A stretch of DNA of 36,857 nucleotides from Lachnospiraceae bacterium (GCA_029100405.1 JAQXPG010000053.1:1-36857), one strand, 5' to 3'. Shown: positions 7,817-15,951, numbered from the stretch's first letter. The notes: generated from the sequence alone by a model not told the origin. Translations and numbers: made by a program.

Positions 7817-8323
7817 ATGGCTTATCGTCAAAAGCTTACCGAATCCGATGTAAAGAAGATCCAGGATGAGATCCGCGACCGTAAAGTCAATATCCGACAT
7901 CAGATCCTGGAAGAAGTAAAAGAAGCGCGGGCTCAGGGAGATTATTCCGAAAACTATGAGCTCTATGCAGCAAAGCGCGCCAAAAATCAAAATGAATCCC
8001 GGATCCGTTATCTGGAAAACATTCTGAAGAATGCCATTGTCATCAGTGATGCCAGTAAGGATGACGAGGTCGGCATGAATAATCTCGTCACGATCTATTT
8101 CCCGGAGGACGACGAGGAGGAGACCTATAAGATCACGACCTCCATCCGAAGCAACTCCATGGAGAACCGTCTGGACATGGAATCGCCCCTGGGAAAGGCT
8201 CTTCTCCACCACAAAGTCGGTGACAAGATCCATGTCCATGTAAGTCCAGATGTCTCCTATGATGTCGAGATTCGTAAAATTGATAAAACAGCGGATGGCG
8301 ACGATGACATCCAATCTTTCTAA
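7817..8323 (+). CDS. GreA/GreB-family transcription elongation factor
   Basis: 168 residues. The N-terminal antiparallel coiled coil carries GDYSENYEL, matching the acidic tip (D and E that hold the catalytic metal in the RNA polymerase secondary channel) of Gre factors. The C-terminal FKBP-like domain has the typical ESPLGKALLHHKVGDKI ending. Gre factors rescue backtracked RNA polymerase by stimulating transcript cleavage. The ATG at 7817, preceded by AAGAGG, is preferred over upstream in-frame codons, which fall in the tRNA and its terminator. Sequence is divergent enough that it may be a second Gre paralogue. Confidence 0.9.
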   Translation: MAYRQKLTESDVKKIQDEIRDRKVNIRHQILEEVKEARAQGDYSENYELYAAKRAKNQNESRIRYLENILKNAIVISDASKDDEVGMNNLVTIYFPEDDEEETYKITTSIRSNSMENRLDMESPLGKALLHHKVGDKIHVHVSPDVSYDVEIRKIDKTADGDDDIQSF

Positions 8324-8332
8324 GGTCTTTTG

Positions 8333-8818
8333 TCAGACCCTAAAGGAGATGGTCCTTCCCGTTGCCTCATATTTCCGATAATGAACGCCTGCTGCCGAGA
8401 GCATCCGCTTGGATGCGATCACAGAAGGCGTTTTCTCATATTTGTCATCCGCATAGATCAGCTCCCGGATCCCGGCCTGAATGATGGCCTTGGCACACTC
8501 ATTACATGGGAACAGTGTCACATAGAGCTTACTTCCCTCGAGGGACCCGCCCCGATAATTCAAAATCGCATTCAATTCACTATGGGTCACATAGAGATAC
8601 TTATTCTCCAGAGGATCTCCCTCCCTGGCCCAGGGGAAGACATCGTCCGAACAGCCCTTGGGAAAGCCGTTGTAACCCATGGACAGAATCTTATTGTCCT
8701 GACTTACAATACAGCAGCCCACCTGGGAATGCGGATCTTTGGACCGCATGCCGGACAGATAAGCAACTCCCATAAAATACTCATCCCAGGAAATATAGTC
8801 CAGGCGTTTATTGCTCAT
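8333..8818 (-). CDS. dCMP deaminase / ComEB-family deaminase
   Basis: 161 residues. The zinc site is clear: HSELNAIL supplies the His ligand and catalytic Glu, and PCNECAKAI supplies two Cys ligands. DPHSQVGCCIV and GYNGFPKGCSDD are family signatures of deoxycytidylate deaminases, which make dUMP for thymidylate synthesis. The start is the ATG at 8818, preceded by AAGGAGG; a longer frame to 8860 reads back through the upstream gene. It overlaps the phosphatase gene by 11 bases and is the last gene of this run. Confidence 0.92.
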   Translation of the reverse strand: MSNKRLDYISWDEYFMGVAYLSGMRSKDPHSQVGCCIVSQDNKILSMGYNGFPKGCSDDVFPWAREGDPLENKYLYVTHSELNAILNYRGGSLEGSKLYVTLFPCNECAKAIIQAGIRELIYADDKYEKTPSVIASKRMLSAAGVHYRKYEATGRTISFRV

Positions 8819-9293
8819 TCTCCTCTTCCTCCTTTTCCATGGATTGAAGTTTAGAAGCAAGCTTTCGAGTAGTTTCCTTTAAGGTCTCATAGCACAGGCC
8901 ATAGGTCGGAAGCGGTGCCCCGTAGGGATTCATTGTCTCCAATTCCTCTCCGACGAAATAAGCCAGGACAAAGGTATTGTCCTCTTTGGCGGAAGGATAA
9001 CGAAGGAGGACCTGTTCTCTCTGCTTTTCCGACATAGTGAAGATCAAAGTCTTATCCGTGATTTCTTCGTTTTTCAGTTCCTTGGATTCAAAGCCATCCA
9101 CAGTGATCCCATCGGAAGCCATGACCGCTTCGGCCTTCTGATTCATAGGCTCCGGAAACTGCACGACATAACCCCGGGTCAGGACCTCGATCGGACTGTC
9201 CTTTTCCTGCAGCCATCGTTTTAAAAGTTCCGCTGCCATAGGCGCTCTGGCAGTTCCATTTCCCGTACAGATCACAACTCGACGAACATTCAT
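8808..9293 (-). CDS. low-molecular-weight protein phosphatase homologue with altered active site
   Basis: 161 residues with the layout of low-molecular-weight Tyr/Arg phosphatases. The P-loop reads CTGNGTARAP, which has one extra residue compared with the family CX5R loop (CTGNTCRSP type). The C-terminal general-acid motif DPxG reads NPYG, so Asp is replaced by Asn. The helix after the loop (PMAAELLKRW) and the FTMSEKQREQVL segment are normal. It lies three bases after the Sua5 gene, a pairing often seen for YwlE/PtpA relatives. It could have changed specificity, a regulatory binding role or reduced activity. Confidence 0.8.
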   Translation of the reverse strand: MNVRRVVICTGNGTARAPMAAELLKRWLQEKDSPIEVLTRGYVVQFPEPMNQKAEAVMASDGITVDGFESKELKNEEITDKTLIFTMSEKQREQVLLRYPSAKEDNTFVLAYFVGEELETMNPYGAPLPTYGLCYETLKETTRKLASKLQSMEKEEEENEQ

Positions 9294-9296
9294 AAC

Positions 9297-10364
9297 TTAA
9301 TCCTCATGCGGTGCACGAATCACCTCGTGACCTGCAGCCTTTAACAATCGGTTCATAATCGCATTTCCGATTTTCGGTGTTTCAAAGCTCTCGGTATACA
9401 TTTTCTCTGTTCCTAATGCATCGAATTCCCGCAGGATGGCATAGAGATTATGAGCAATGGAATACTCATCCGTCCGACTGCCGATCGTCAGGATGTGATC
9501 ACACTGATAGCATCCCCGATCCTCCTCAGTTGCAATGACACCTACCTTCAGACCCTTCGCCTGATCTTCTTTCACCCTGCGATTGATCTCTCGAATGACA
9601 TCACTTGCCTCGCCTTCCACAATGGCCAGATCGCCTTTCGGTGCATAATGCTTATAACGCATACCGGGTGCCTTAGGGCGGATATTCTTATTCTTATTGG
9701 CATCCAGAATCCCCGGATCGATTCGAACCGGTCCGACCACTTCTTCCAGCATAGCTTTATTAATATAACCCGGCCTGAGAATGGTCGGCTGACCCTCTGA
9801 CAAGTCGACGATCGTAGACTCCAACCCGATATCAACCGGCCCTCCATCGATAATACAGTCAATTTTACCGGAAAGATCCTCTGCCACATGTTCTGCCTTT
9901 GTCGGACTCGGACGCCCGGATGTATTGGCGCTCGGCGCGGCAATCTTCACATTGGATTCCTTCAGAAAGAGGCGGGCGACCGGATGGCTGGGCATCCGGA
10001 TGGCAACCGTTTGAAGACCGCCTGTTGTCTCCAGGGGAATCTTGTCATTCTTCGGAAGGATCATCGTCAATGGGCCGGGCCAAAAAGCGTCAGCCAGCTT
10101 TCTGGCTTCCTCCGGTACATACGACACGATCTCCTCCAGCTGGGAGAAATCCCAGATATGGACAATCAAAGGATTATCGGAAGGCCTGCCCTTTGCTGCA
10201 TAGATTTTCTTCGAAGCCTCCGGATTTTCTGCATCTCCGCCCAGTCCGTAGACGGTTTCCGTCGGAAAAGCAACCAGCCCTCCCTGCTGAATCATCTTTA
10301 CGGCCAACTCCAGGGCCTTAGCACTTGGTTTTTCTTTATCCACTTTAATAATCTTTGTTGTCAT
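9297..10364 (-). CDS. threonylcarbamoyl-AMP synthase (Sua5/YwlC)
   Basis: 355 residues. It makes L-threonylcarbamoyladenylate from threonine, bicarbonate and ATP for the t6A37 modification of tRNAs reading ANN codons. The YrdC-type domain (1 to ~210) shows GGLVAFPTETVYGLGGDA, KGRPSDNPL, WPGPLTMIL and APSANTSGRPSPT. After a linker with MRYKHYAPKG, the C-terminal Sua5 domain is present, so this is the long Sua5 form rather than TsaC. The start is the ATG at 10364, with AAAGGA upstream; the open frame beyond it lacks a ribosome site. Confidence 0.95.
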   Translation of the reverse strand: MTTKIIKVDKEKPSAKALELAVKMIQQGGLVAFPTETVYGLGGDAENPEASKKIYAAKGRPSDNPLIVHIWDFSQLEEIVSYVPEEARKLADAFWPGPLTMILPKNDKIPLETTGGLQTVAIRMPSHPVARLFLKESNVKIAAPSANTSGRPSPTKAEHVAEDLSGKIDCIIDGGPVDIGLESTIVDLSEGQPTILRPGYINKAMLEEVVGPVRIDPGILDANKNKNIRPKAPGMRYKHYAPKGDLAIVEGEASDVIREINRRVKEDQAKGLKVGVIATEEDRGCYQCDHILTIGSRTDEYSIAHNLYAILREFDALGTEKMYTESFETPKIGNAIMNRLLKAAGHEVIRAPHED

Positions 10365-10441
10365 AGCCTGTCCTTTGAATTTTGTAAATACTGTAATATC
10401 GCTTTGGATCCTTTCCTGTACGGACCCATGCCGGTTTTCCA

Positions 10442-12139
10442 TTACTTGATATACTGACGGATCAGCTCCCAAACAGAAGACTTCTCCATACCCAGCTTCC
10501 AGAAAGCACCGCCTGCAAGCTGATTTTCCTGCATAGCCTGAAGTTTCAGCTCCAGAGATTTCTCGTCTTCCAGCCAGCATTCATAGGTCTTTCCGTCCTT
10601 CTGGAAACTGGCGTAATTCTGACCGTCTTTTTCAGACCACTTGATCTCGGCCTGATTATTCTGCATATAATTCCAAGCGTCCTGCATTCCCATAGCGCTG
10701 CTTGTGAGCTTTCCGTTCTCATCCTGAACCCAGACTCTGGTATAGAAAGGCATGCCGAGAACCAGCTGATCTGCCGGCACATCATTCAGTGTCTTCTTGA
10801 TCCCGTCTTTTACCCAGGAAATGGAGGCCACAGAACCTGCTTCCTTTGACCCGTTATAATGCTCATCATAAGCCATCATGATCAAATAATCCGCAAAAGC
10901 CGCCTGTTCCTTCCTCTGATAAAATTCTGAGGAAGTGGTCGGGATATAGTTATCCACCGAAAGGATCAGACCATTCTGCCGGCATTTCAGAGCCAGTTCC
11001 CGAATGAATTCAATGTAGCCATCCTTTGCATCGCTCTGCAAGGCCTCAAAATCAACATTAATGCCATCCACACCGGATTTTAATGCCGTCTGCATCAGAT
11101 TATTGATCAAGCGGTCCCTGGAGGATGTTGTATTCAATACCTGACTGCTGTCCACCTTGTTTTCACCCAGATTACTGACCAGGGCCCAGACTTTGACCTG
11201 ATTCTGATGGCAGGTCTGGACATAGGAAGCACTGGACAGATCCGTGATATTGCCCTGATTGTCGGATAAGCTATACCAGGTCGGCGAAATGACATTGATT
11301 CCGCTCTGAGATGGCAGGGCAATGGCCACCCTGTCATTTGCAGCCTGTGAAGTCACCTGATGCCAGACCAGATTGATCTTTGTTCCAAAAGAAGTATGCT
11401 GATAGTTCCTCTCAGGCAGACTTCTCTTTACCTTCGTATTCTCCACTTTCCCGAGTTTACGATTCTCAATGCAGCCGATCACTCCATTTTTTGATAAGAC
11501 CTTGCTCCAGCCACCGTAATCCTCAAGGACTTCGACCTCATCGCCCTTTTTCGCCTCTGCCAGGATCTTACTTTTCACACCGCCCCGGAGTCTGATCTTA
11601 CCCGATGACCGGAGTTTCGCCGTTTTTTTCTCCCGGCCGGCCTGTTCGATGATCAGCCGATTGGGCGATTTCTCCAGCCGAACCGTAAGATCGGTATATT
11701 TCTTCACCCAATCCAGATTCAAATACACCTGCCCCTTTTCCTGAATCAAAATATTGCTGTCAAAAGTCTTGTTTTCCTGATCCACCGTATAGGTCTTACT
11801 GTCAGCCAAAACCGTAACCAGCTGACGGTCCGTTGCATAGCGAAGGACCCCCTCTGTGGAATCATAGACATAGCAATCATCCGCATTCTTCTTGAGATAA
11901 GGCAGAGAAATATAGACCATCTTGTCCTTGATCAAGGCATTGGGCCCAGATCCTGCCTCTGCTGCCTGGTAACTGCCATTGAAAATGACAGCGCAGGTCT
12001 CATCCCCTGCATCTGTAAAGTAGTCCTTTAAGGACATGGTTTCTCTCGTCGGTGCATAGCGATATAGAAGAAATGCAGCTAAAAGTCCTGCTATCAGGAT
12101 GCCGATCACCATCGGTATCAGTTTTTTCTTAGCTTTCAT
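10442..12139 (-). CDS. membrane-anchored GH18 family protein with SH3-like domain
   Basis: 565 residues. An N-terminal transmembrane anchor (about 8-28) is followed by a copper-amine-oxidase-N-like substrate-binding region (~60-165), a bacterial SH3-like segment (~175-235, KIRLRGGVKSKILAEAKKGDEVEVLE) and a glycoside hydrolase 18 barrel (~250-560). The GH18 catalytic motif reads DGINVDFEAL, with the proton-donor Glu kept. Relatives such as SleL/YaaH act on N-acetylglucosamine in peptidoglycan or spore cortex, so an extracytoplasmic wall-acting role is likely but not certain. The start at 12139 has GGAGG six bases upstream. Sua5 follows 77 bases later on the same strand. Confidence 0.85.
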   Translation of the reverse strand: MKAKKKLIPMVIGILIAGLLAAFLLYRYAPTRETMSLKDYFTDAGDETCAVIFNGSYQAAEAGSGPNALIKDKMVYISLPYLKKNADDCYVYDSTEGVLRYATDRQLVTVLADSKTYTVDQENKTFDSNILIQEKGQVYLNLDWVKKYTDLTVRLEKSPNRLIIEQAGREKKTAKLRSSGKIRLRGGVKSKILAEAKKGDEVEVLEDYGGWSKVLSKNGVIGCIENRKLGKVENTKVKRSLPERNYQHTSFGTKINLVWHQVTSQAANDRVAIALPSQSGINVISPTWYSLSDNQGNITDLSSASYVQTCHQNQVKVWALVSNLGENKVDSSQVLNTTSSRDRLINNLMQTALKSGVDGINVDFEALQSDAKDGYIEFIRELALKCRQNGLILSVDNYIPTTSSEFYQRKEQAAFADYLIMMAYDEHYNGSKEAGSVASISWVKDGIKKTLNDVPADQLVLGMPFYTRVWVQDENGKLTSSAMGMQDAWNYMQNNQAEIKWSEKDGQNYASFQKDGKTYECWLEDEKSLELKLQAMQENQLAGGAFWKLGMEKSSVWELIRQYIK

Positions 12140-12168
12140 GGAAGTCCTCCGCATGTTTACTGTCTGCC

Positions 12169-12177
12169 ATTATAACA
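12169..12177 (-). promoter_or_regulatory. extended -10 promoter of the GH18 gene
   Basis: The minus strand reads TGTTATAAT, an extended -10 element, about 30 bases before the start codon. No clear -35 box was seen. Confidence 0.5.
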
Positions 12178-12179
12178 CA

Positions 12180-12834
12180 AACAAAGGCCTTAAAAAGATC
12201 AGATCACAGGGTCTTTCTATCCTTGATCCATTCCTTTCAGGCCTTGTTTTCCCTTCTGCATTCACCGAAATCCGTTTGGTACAGGCAGCGGACTTCTGTT
12301 TATTCTTAACTTGTTAACAGGTCGGATTTTGAATGCATATAATTTTAGATAACTCCTCTGTTTTTACTTTTGATCTTTCGTTCCGAACATGCTGAAATCC
12401 CCCCGGATCCAATTCAATGTTACACTTCCCAAATTACCTTATCTCCTGTCTCTCTCTCTTATTGATTTTATTCATTTGATTTTATCAGAGTCTTCGATTT
12501 GATAAAGTAATCTCCTCAGTTCTTTCTGTCTGCCTGCTCTGACAAAGGATGCGCTTCCCCTGTCAAAGGAGATTAATCCTCGTGGTATCTGATATCTCCT
12601 GCAACAGAAAAACTGATTTTAACGTGCAGTCCGAAAGATCACTCCCCCTCCTTCCTTGGTCGGTCATTCCATTTCTATTCACGGTCTCTTATGATCTCTA
12701 CTGACTGAGATCCATGTTGCCGTGGCATGATTCACTTATAACATATCCCTCCCTTCCTCTCAAGCGATTTGGCGATTCTTAATATACTCTTATTTTTCTT
12801 TAGAATTTTTTTATTATTTTCTCTTATTTTTCTC
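12180..12834. other. long gene-free stretch between GH18 and mecA
   Basis: About 650 bases without a convincing reading frame, pyrimidine-rich on the plus strand. A plausible plus-strand promoter (TTAACA at 12314-12319, 18-base spacer, TATAAT at 12338-12343) points into it. Weak stems are visible, for example AGGAGAT near 12567 pairing with ATCTCCT near 12593, and TTTATC near 12481 pairing with GATAAA near 12501. No match to tRNA, RNase P, tmRNA or a known riboswitch was recognised. Confidence 0.4.
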
Positions 12835-12863
12835 TTTACCTTAGCCGCACTTCTTTATATAAT
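12835..12863 (+). promoter_or_regulatory. promoter of mecA
   Basis: TTTACC (12835-12840), 17-base spacer, TATAAT (12858-12863), giving a short leader before the AGGAG ribosome site at 12881. Confidence 0.55.
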
Positions 12864-12891
12864 CAATTGCAAAAATTATCAGGAGCAATCA

Positions 12892-13692
12892 ATGAAAATA
12901 CTAAAAATAAGTGAAAATCAAATCCGCTGCATTCTGACCAGTGAGGATTTAAAAGAAAGAAATCTGAAATTAAGCGAACTTGCCTATGGCAGTCAGAAAG
13001 CACGCGATCTCTTTTCTGAAATGATGACTCGTGCCAATCAGGAGCTTGGCTTTAATGCTCAGGATGAACCCTTGATGGTCGAGGCGATCCCCATTTCCAA
13101 GGATGAACTTGATCTCCTCGTTACCAAAGTCAGTGATCCGGAAATGCTGGATACCCGCTTTGCACGCTTTTCAAAGGATCCTGGCGACACTGCTTCTTTC
13201 GATTCCAATCAGCTGTCCTCTCTGAATGCATCTGAACTTTCCACATCCGTAAGAGACATCCTGGAAGCCTATGAAAAAGCCCTGTCTAATCGGAAGTCTG
13301 CTGAAAAGAATGATCTGATCCGGGGATCTGTGTCAGAGAAAGAAAAAGAAGCCGCCCCAAAAGACAAGCATATTGACGGTGAACCGGCCCCGCTTCCTTC
13401 TCAAAGAAATTTTCTCTTTCGAACTTTGGAAGATCTGATTGAAGTTTCTCATATCATCCGGCCGATCTTCCAGGGAGAAAGCTCTGTCTATCAGGTGAGA
13501 GAGCCCGAAGTCTTCATTTTATCCCTTACGGCTCCTTCTCAGGCTGATTCGAAGGACTTCGACCGGATCTGCACCATGGTCAGTGAATTTGGTTCCCTTC
13601 TGGCACCGAATGCTGCCAATCTGAATACTTTAAGGGAACATAACCAGGTTCTGATCCCTGACAATGCCATTTCAAAGCTGTCCAAACTCTAA
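12892..13692 (+). CDS. mecA: adaptor protein MecA
   Basis: 266 residues. The N-terminal ~90 residues (MKILKISENQIRCILTSEDL, SELAYGSQKARDLFSEMM, VEAIPISKDELDLLVTKV) match the substrate-binding half of MecA. After a charged, poorly conserved linker, the C-terminal domain (FRTLEDLIEVSHIIRP... GSLLAPNAANLNTLREHNQVLI) is the ClpC-binding half. MecA hands substrates to the ClpCP protease; in Bacillus it holds ComK in check. The ATG at 12892 with AGGAG six bases upstream is chosen. A longer frame to 12769 would add a hydrophobic stretch from the A/T-rich promoter region and has no ribosome site. Confidence 0.92.
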   Translation: MKILKISENQIRCILTSEDLKERNLKLSELAYGSQKARDLFSEMMTRANQELGFNAQDEPLMVEAIPISKDELDLLVTKVSDPEMLDTRFARFSKDPGDTASFDSNQLSSLNASELSTSVRDILEAYEKALSNRKSAEKNDLIRGSVSEKEKEAAPKDKHIDGEPAPLPSQRNFLFRTLEDLIEVSHIIRPIFQGESSVYQVREPEVFILSLTAPSQADSKDFDRICTMVSEFGSLLAPNAANLNTLREHNQVLIPDNAISKLSKL

Positions 13693-13750
13693 AAGGGAAA
13701 TTCGTCGATGAAAGTTTCCCTATGAATCGCCTTAAAATGCCCGAAAAAAA

Positions 13751-13786
13751 GAAGCTTCCGGATCCATTCCGAAAGCTTCATTTTTT
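13751..13786 (+). terminator. terminator of mecA
   Basis: A 12-bp stem with one mismatch (from 13751 and ending at 13779) is followed by six T residues, 58 bases after the mecA stop. Confidence 0.8.
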
Positions 13787-13848
13787 ATGTTACGACGTCG
13801 ATTTCTTATGTTACGACATCAATTTCTTATATTACGGCGTCAGCTTCA
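13786..13848. repeat. three tandem copies of a 21-bp unit
   Basis: Copies at 13786-13806, 13807-13827 and 13828-13848. The first two differ at two positions; the third is more diverged. Each begins TAT(G/A)TTACG and contains CG(A/T)-type variants of ACGACGTC. They lie between the mecA terminator and the 3' end of the DUF1858 gene and are in no convincing gene. Confidence 0.85.
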
Positions 13849-13897
13849 GGACTTCCATCCCAAGAGCGACTCATTCGTAACAGCCCGATCCGGCAGA

Positions 13898-14122
13898 TCA
13901 GGCCTGGGCACCTACTCCCTCTGTGTTGAGATAATCATTGATCTCATCTACCAGAGACTGAGGGTCGATCCCGTGTACGCTTGCTGCCTCTTCGATGGTC
14001 TCCATCTGAGATGCAGGGCAGCCGATGCAATGCATGCCAACAGCCATCAGAATCGGAGTAACACCCTGATCGATCATTAAAAGCTCGCCAATACTTGTAT
14101 CCTTATTCACTTCAATCTTCAT
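13898..14122 (-). CDS. DUF1858 domain protein
   Basis: 74 residues, a complete DUF1858 domain: MKIEVNKDTSIGELLMI, a PILMAVGMHCIGCPAS segment with the CIGC dicysteine, and a helical end. Stand-alone DUF1858 proteins are frequent in anaerobes, and the domain also occurs at the N-terminus of ScdA/RIC iron-sulfur repair proteins. A redox or iron-sulfur role is therefore likely but unproven. The start is the ATG at 14122, with AAGGAGG ten bases before it; upstream in-frame codons run through the promoter. It is divergent from the ferredoxin gene. Confidence 0.88.
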   Translation of the reverse strand: MKIEVNKDTSIGELLMIDQGVTPILMAVGMHCIGCPASQMETIEEAASVHGIDPQSLVDEINDYLNTEGVGAQA

Positions 14123-14152
14123 TTGATTTTTCCTCCTTGTGATTGTGTGTTG

Positions 14153-14181
14153 ATTATACAACGCACTTTCAACTTTTACAA
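14153..14181 (-). promoter_or_regulatory. promoter of the DUF1858 gene
   Basis: Minus strand TTGTAA (14181-14176), 17-base spacer, TATAAT (14158-14153), followed by the AAGGAGG site. Confidence 0.7.
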
Positions 14182-14266
14182 TTGAGTTTAGCAAAATTTA
14201 ATGATTGATTTCTGTTTTACATTTAATACTTGCTAGATGTTCCGGCTGGGGATATGATGATATTGC

Positions 14267-14282
14267 TTAACGCATACGTTAA
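14267..14282. promoter_or_regulatory. palindrome in front of the ferredoxin gene
   Basis: TTAACGcataCGTTAA is a perfect 6-bp inverted repeat with a four-base centre. It ends ten bases before the AAGGAGG site of the ferredoxin. Its position suits an operator; the regulator is unknown. Confidence 0.4.
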
Positions 14283-14307
14283 CACTATATTTAAGGAGGA
14301 ATGTGTC

Positions 14308-14478
14308 ATGGCATACGTAATTTCTGATTCTTGTGTTTCTTGCGGTACATGTGAGCCTGAGTGCCCTGTAGGAGCTATCTCTCAGGGAGACACTCAGTTC
14401 AACATTGATCCGGATGCTTGCATCGATTGCGGCACTTGTGCCGGTGTTTGCCCTACCGGAGCTATCTCTCAGGGCTGA
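14308..14478 (+). CDS. 2[4Fe-4S] ferredoxin
   Basis: 56 residues with two CxxCxxCxxxCP cluster motifs (CVSCGTCEPECP and CIDCGTCAGVCP), the classic clostridial-type dicluster ferredoxin that carries low-potential electrons in the cytoplasm. The ATG at 14308 follows a strong AAGGAGG. Codons are strongly biased toward a few choices, as expected for an abundant protein. It is monocistronic, ending in a strong terminator. Confidence 0.97.
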   Translation: MAYVISDSCVSCGTCEPECPVGAISQGDTQFNIDPDACIDCGTCAGVCPTGAISQG

Positions 14479-14480
14479 TC

Positions 14481-14506
14481 ATCGATCATCCGTATCGATC
14501 ATCCGT
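14481..14506. repeat. perfect 13-bp tandem duplication
   Basis: ATCGATCATCCGT occurs twice head to tail (14481-14493, 14494-14506), directly after the ferredoxin stop codon and before its terminator. Confidence 0.9.
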
Positions 14507-14517
14507 TAAGAAGCAAG

Positions 14518-14554
14518 AGACTGCTGCAGTTCATTCTGCAGCAGTCTTTTTTTT
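14518..14554 (+). terminator. terminator of the ferredoxin gene
   Basis: Perfect 12-bp stem (14518-14529 with 14536-14547), six-base loop, eight T residues. It also lies just past the dnaB stop on the other strand, where the T-run is poor. Confidence 0.95.
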
Positions 14555-14558
14555 AACC

Positions 14559-15935
14559 CTATTCACCTTCCGAATGTCTTCGGCTATGGTCCAGATTTCC
14601 AAATTTGGTATATTGCGGCAGCCATGCCAATTCAACCGTGCCAACAGGGCCGTTTCTCTGCTTGGCAATGATAATTTCTGAAATGTTCTTCTTATCTGTA
14701 TCCTTATTATAATAATCGTCCCGATAAATGAACATAACTACGTCGGCATCCTGCTCAATCGCTCCGGATTCACGCAGGTCCGAAAGCATGGGCCGATGGT
14801 CCGGTCTCTGTTCCGGAGCCCGGGACAACTGGGACAATGCAATGATCGGAACATTCAGCTCTCTCGCTATCATTTTAATGGAGCGGGAAATTTCCGAGAT
14901 CTCCTGCTGTCTGGAATCCGAATGTTTGGATGCCTGCATGAGCTGGAGATAGTCGATCATGATCAGAGACAGATCCGGATATTGCATTTTGTACTTCCGG
15001 CACTTACTCTGGAGATCGGCTACGGTGATACCCGGCTGATCATCAATGATCAGATTCGAATCCCCAATGATTCCCGCACTCCGAACCAGTTCGGTCCAAT
15101 CCATGTCCTGAAGCTGGCCGGAACGGATCTTCTCTGCCTCAACATGGGAAACCAGAGACATGAGTCGGTTCACCAGGGATTCCTTCGGCATCTCAAGAGA
15201 GAAAATCGCAACCGGCAGTTTTTCATGGAAGGCAACATATTCCGCAATATTCAAGGCAAGCGCCGTTTTACCCATGGAAGGACGGGCTGCAATCAGGATC
15301 AGATCGGCCGGCTGAAGTCCGGACAGCTGTCTGTCCAGATCCGTAAATCCGGTTGGAATACCTGTGACATTTCCCTCCATCTGGGAAGCGATATGAATTT
15401 TTTCCAGGGCCGTCATGACAATTTTCTTGATCGGTACGGTTTCATTACCGGTCTGATTCTGGGCCATTTGGAAGGCGATTTCCTCCCATTCTCCCAAAAT
15501 CTCCTTTGCCGGCCGTTCTGCCTTATAACATTCGCTCTCGATCTCCTGATTCTTTCGAATCATGGTCCGAAGCATGGACTTTTCCTTTACGATCGAGCAA
15601 TAACTCTCAATATTTACCGAAAGCGGAACGGAACTTACGATATCGGTGATATATTCCGGACTGGCGACCTCCGGCAAAGCTCCCTTATCCAGAAGCCTAT
15701 CCTGCAGGGTAATGACATCGATCGGCTGACCTTCATTGGTCAGCTCCACAATCGTGTCAAAAAGCTGACCGTACGCCTGATTGTCAAAATCCTCTCTGAC
15801 CAGAAGTCCCATTGCCGTATTGCAGGCTTCCTTATCCATGATCATGGAGCCAAGAACTGACCGTTCGGCATCCGGCGAACTTGGCATGCGGCTAAGCCTT
15901 ATATTCTCGTTCCGATTGTCTGTCTGATTTTCCAT
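14559..15935 (-). CDS. dnaB: replicative DNA helicase DnaB
   Basis: 458 residues. The N-terminal primase-interacting domain (MPSSPDAERSVLGSMIMD) is followed by the RecA-like hexameric helicase domain with Walker A (ARPSMGKTALALN), Walker B region (LIMIDYLQLM) and the SRAPEQRPDHRPMLSDLRESGAIEQDAD motif. It unwinds DNA ahead of the replisome. It is the last gene of the gdpP-rplI-dnaB operon, 16 bases after rplI. Confidence 0.97.
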   Translation of the reverse strand: MENQTDNRNENIRLSRMPSSPDAERSVLGSMIMDKEACNTAMGLLVREDFDNQAYGQLFDTIVELTNEGQPIDVITLQDRLLDKGALPEVASPEYITDIVSSVPLSVNIESYCSIVKEKSMLRTMIRKNQEIESECYKAERPAKEILGEWEEIAFQMAQNQTGNETVPIKKIVMTALEKIHIASQMEGNVTGIPTGFTDLDRQLSGLQPADLILIAARPSMGKTALALNIAEYVAFHEKLPVAIFSLEMPKESLVNRLMSLVSHVEAEKIRSGQLQDMDWTELVRSAGIIGDSNLIIDDQPGITVADLQSKCRKYKMQYPDLSLIMIDYLQLMQASKHSDSRQQEISEISRSIKMIARELNVPIIALSQLSRAPEQRPDHRPMLSDLRESGAIEQDADVVMFIYRDDYYNKDTDKKNISEIIIAKQRNGPVGTVELAWLPQYTKFGNLDHSRRHSEGE

Positions 15936-15951
15936 CTTCCAATCTGTTCCT

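Noticed and set aside
12769-12891. N-terminal hydrophobic extension of MecA
   Set aside because: The stretch is A/T-rich promoter DNA; the AGGAG site and the conserved MKILKISENQIRC start place the ATG at 12892.
13786-13848. possible CRISPR array
   Set aside because: Three units abut without spacers and diverge from one another; no cas genes nearby.
14796-15860. 354-residue frame opposite dnaB
   Set aside because: It has no recognisable domain or ribosome site and mirrors the DnaB reading frame.
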